Shown here one piece after another: positions 63,302 to 64,000 of a stretch of 64,000 nucleotides of DNA (within the stretch, counting starts at the first letter, position 1; every line of letters starts with the position of its first letter). The position numbers were made by a program, and so were the translations under genes. Below the pieces are notes generated by a model. That model had not been told where the DNA came from and did not search any database. It saw only the letters and a program-made list of their open reading frames with translations. Source of the stretch: Pleodorina starrii (taxonomy: Eukaryota; Chlorophyta; Chlorophyceae; Chlamydomonadales; Volvocaceae); assembly GCA_030267565.1 (NCBI GenBank), contig BRXU01000002.1:186001-250000 (forward strand), given 5' to 3'.

Positions 63302-63701
63302 AATAATTCTTTAACAACTATGTAATGTTCGATTGTTTTGGCTACTCGCCAAGAAGGGGTACACTGTGGGACAGGGTGCCATCCATGCATGCTCCGTCCC
63401 AATATCCCAATGTAAAAAGGATTATAAATTTATTGGTTTATTAATAATACCAACCAACAAGCGGACCGCTGCCCGCTCCCGGGCCTCGTGCGAAGCCCGC
63501 TCGAGCACATGCTGGGCTTGCCGCGCGTTCTCACTGAACGATCTCGCGAGGTCGCCCAGGTGGGGCCGCCCTGCCCCACAAGCCATTCATGCTGCGTGCT
63601 CAGGCCGCGACCCATTGCTTGATGGACGCGACACCGCTCTCCTGTAGAAGCGCGATGTGCCCCAGGTGTGCACCGATGGCGCTCCTAGGAGGCGGATACA
63701 G
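63302..63701. other. Gene-free stretch
   Basis: No supported gene. Mixed composition with an AT-rich patch at 63420-63455. Confidence 0.4.
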
Positions 63702-63757
63702 CCCACTACAGCGGTGACCGCATTTTTGACGAAGATAGCTAGGTTGCTTTTCCCACA
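63702..63757 (-). mobile_element. SINE fragment, diverged 3' end
   Basis: Matches the tail end of the two full SINE copies (CCCACTACAGCGGTGACCGC against CCCATTACCGCGGTGACCGC, then GTTGCTT and CCCAC), with several changes and a short insertion. The tRNA-like head is missing, as expected for a 5'-truncated or decayed copy. Confidence 0.6.
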
Positions 63758-63779
63758 CCAACAGATAAGACAGTAGCGT

Positions 63780-63935
63780 ACTGTTCCCTGTTATTATAAA
63801 TATTACGAATACTTATATTATTACAAATAATTACGAATTATTTTTATTATTATGAATTATTACGAATAATTATTACGAATAATTATAGTATTACAAATAA
63901 TTACGAATAATATTACGAATTATAGGCCCAGAAAT
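63780..63935. repeat. AT-rich degenerate repeat (ATTACGAATA-like)
   Basis: Overlapping variants of ATTACGAATA and TATTATTA give an AT-rich island in an otherwise GC-rich window. It resembles in style, but not in exact unit, the AT-rich interlude inside the F-box intron. Confidence 0.8.
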
Positions 63936-64000
63936 GTTTCCTACGAACCAACTACGAATATCGGCGTAGAAGTCTTTTCATTCGCGGACATCCAGCAGTA

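Overview
The window looks like nuclear DNA of a volvocine green alga (Volvox or a close relative). The clearest marker is an eight-exon pherophorin gene (53871-58416) with a signal peptide, two cysteine-rich pherophorin domains and a Pro-Ser rod between them. Other signs are GC-rich coding exons, many short introns with gt...(g/c)ag borders, long Ala/Gly/Gln runs inside proteins, and TGTAA-type poly(A) signals. Nothing prokaryotic was seen. All exon models below were built by eye from reading-frame continuity, splice borders and family motifs. No search or RNA data were available.

Layout. 1-3350: no gene seen. 3351 to about 12535 (minus): an SPX-VTC-DUF202 polyphosphate polymerase of the VTC4 type, with its 5' end unresolved. 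12536-17693: gene-free, with CA-rich and short tandem repeats. 17694-28831 (minus): a TBC-domain Rab-GAP-like protein in 12 exons, 2383 aa as modelled, whose last 1.2 k residues are one low-complexity exon. 28832-30636: a divergent intergenic region. 30658-32613 (plus): a protein with an NF-YA-like subunit-binding helix and a strongly altered DNA-binding half. 32614-35550: no gene seen. 35551-38812 (plus): a RluA-family RNA pseudouridine synthase, 7 exons. 39653-42657 (minus): an ECH1-type dienoyl-CoA isomerase, 7 exons, ending in the peroxisomal signal SRM. The last two genes converge and their predicted poly(A) signals cross over. 43599-50958 (plus): an F-box/leucine-rich-repeat protein, 8 exons, with a large (GGGCCTA)n heptamer array in an intron. 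50959-53870: a tRNA-derived SINE and a 620-bp perfect hexamer array. 53871-58416: the pherophorin. 58417-64000: a repeat-rich flank with a (GAAA)n tract, a second SINE copy, a tRNA-like element, a decayed LINE 3' end, a hairpin and an AT-rich end.

The genes do not form one pathway. VTC makes polyphosphate at acidocalcisome or vacuole membranes. The TBC protein would switch off a Rab GTPase in membrane traffic. The isomerase serves peroxisomal oxidation of unsaturated fatty acids. The pseudouridine synthase modifies RNA, the F-box protein would select targets for ubiquitination, and the pherophorin builds extracellular matrix. The observations most worth following are the NF-YA-like protein that appears to have lost CCAAT-contact residues, the SPX domain that lacks its usual lysine cluster, the telomere-like heptamer intron, and the SINE family.
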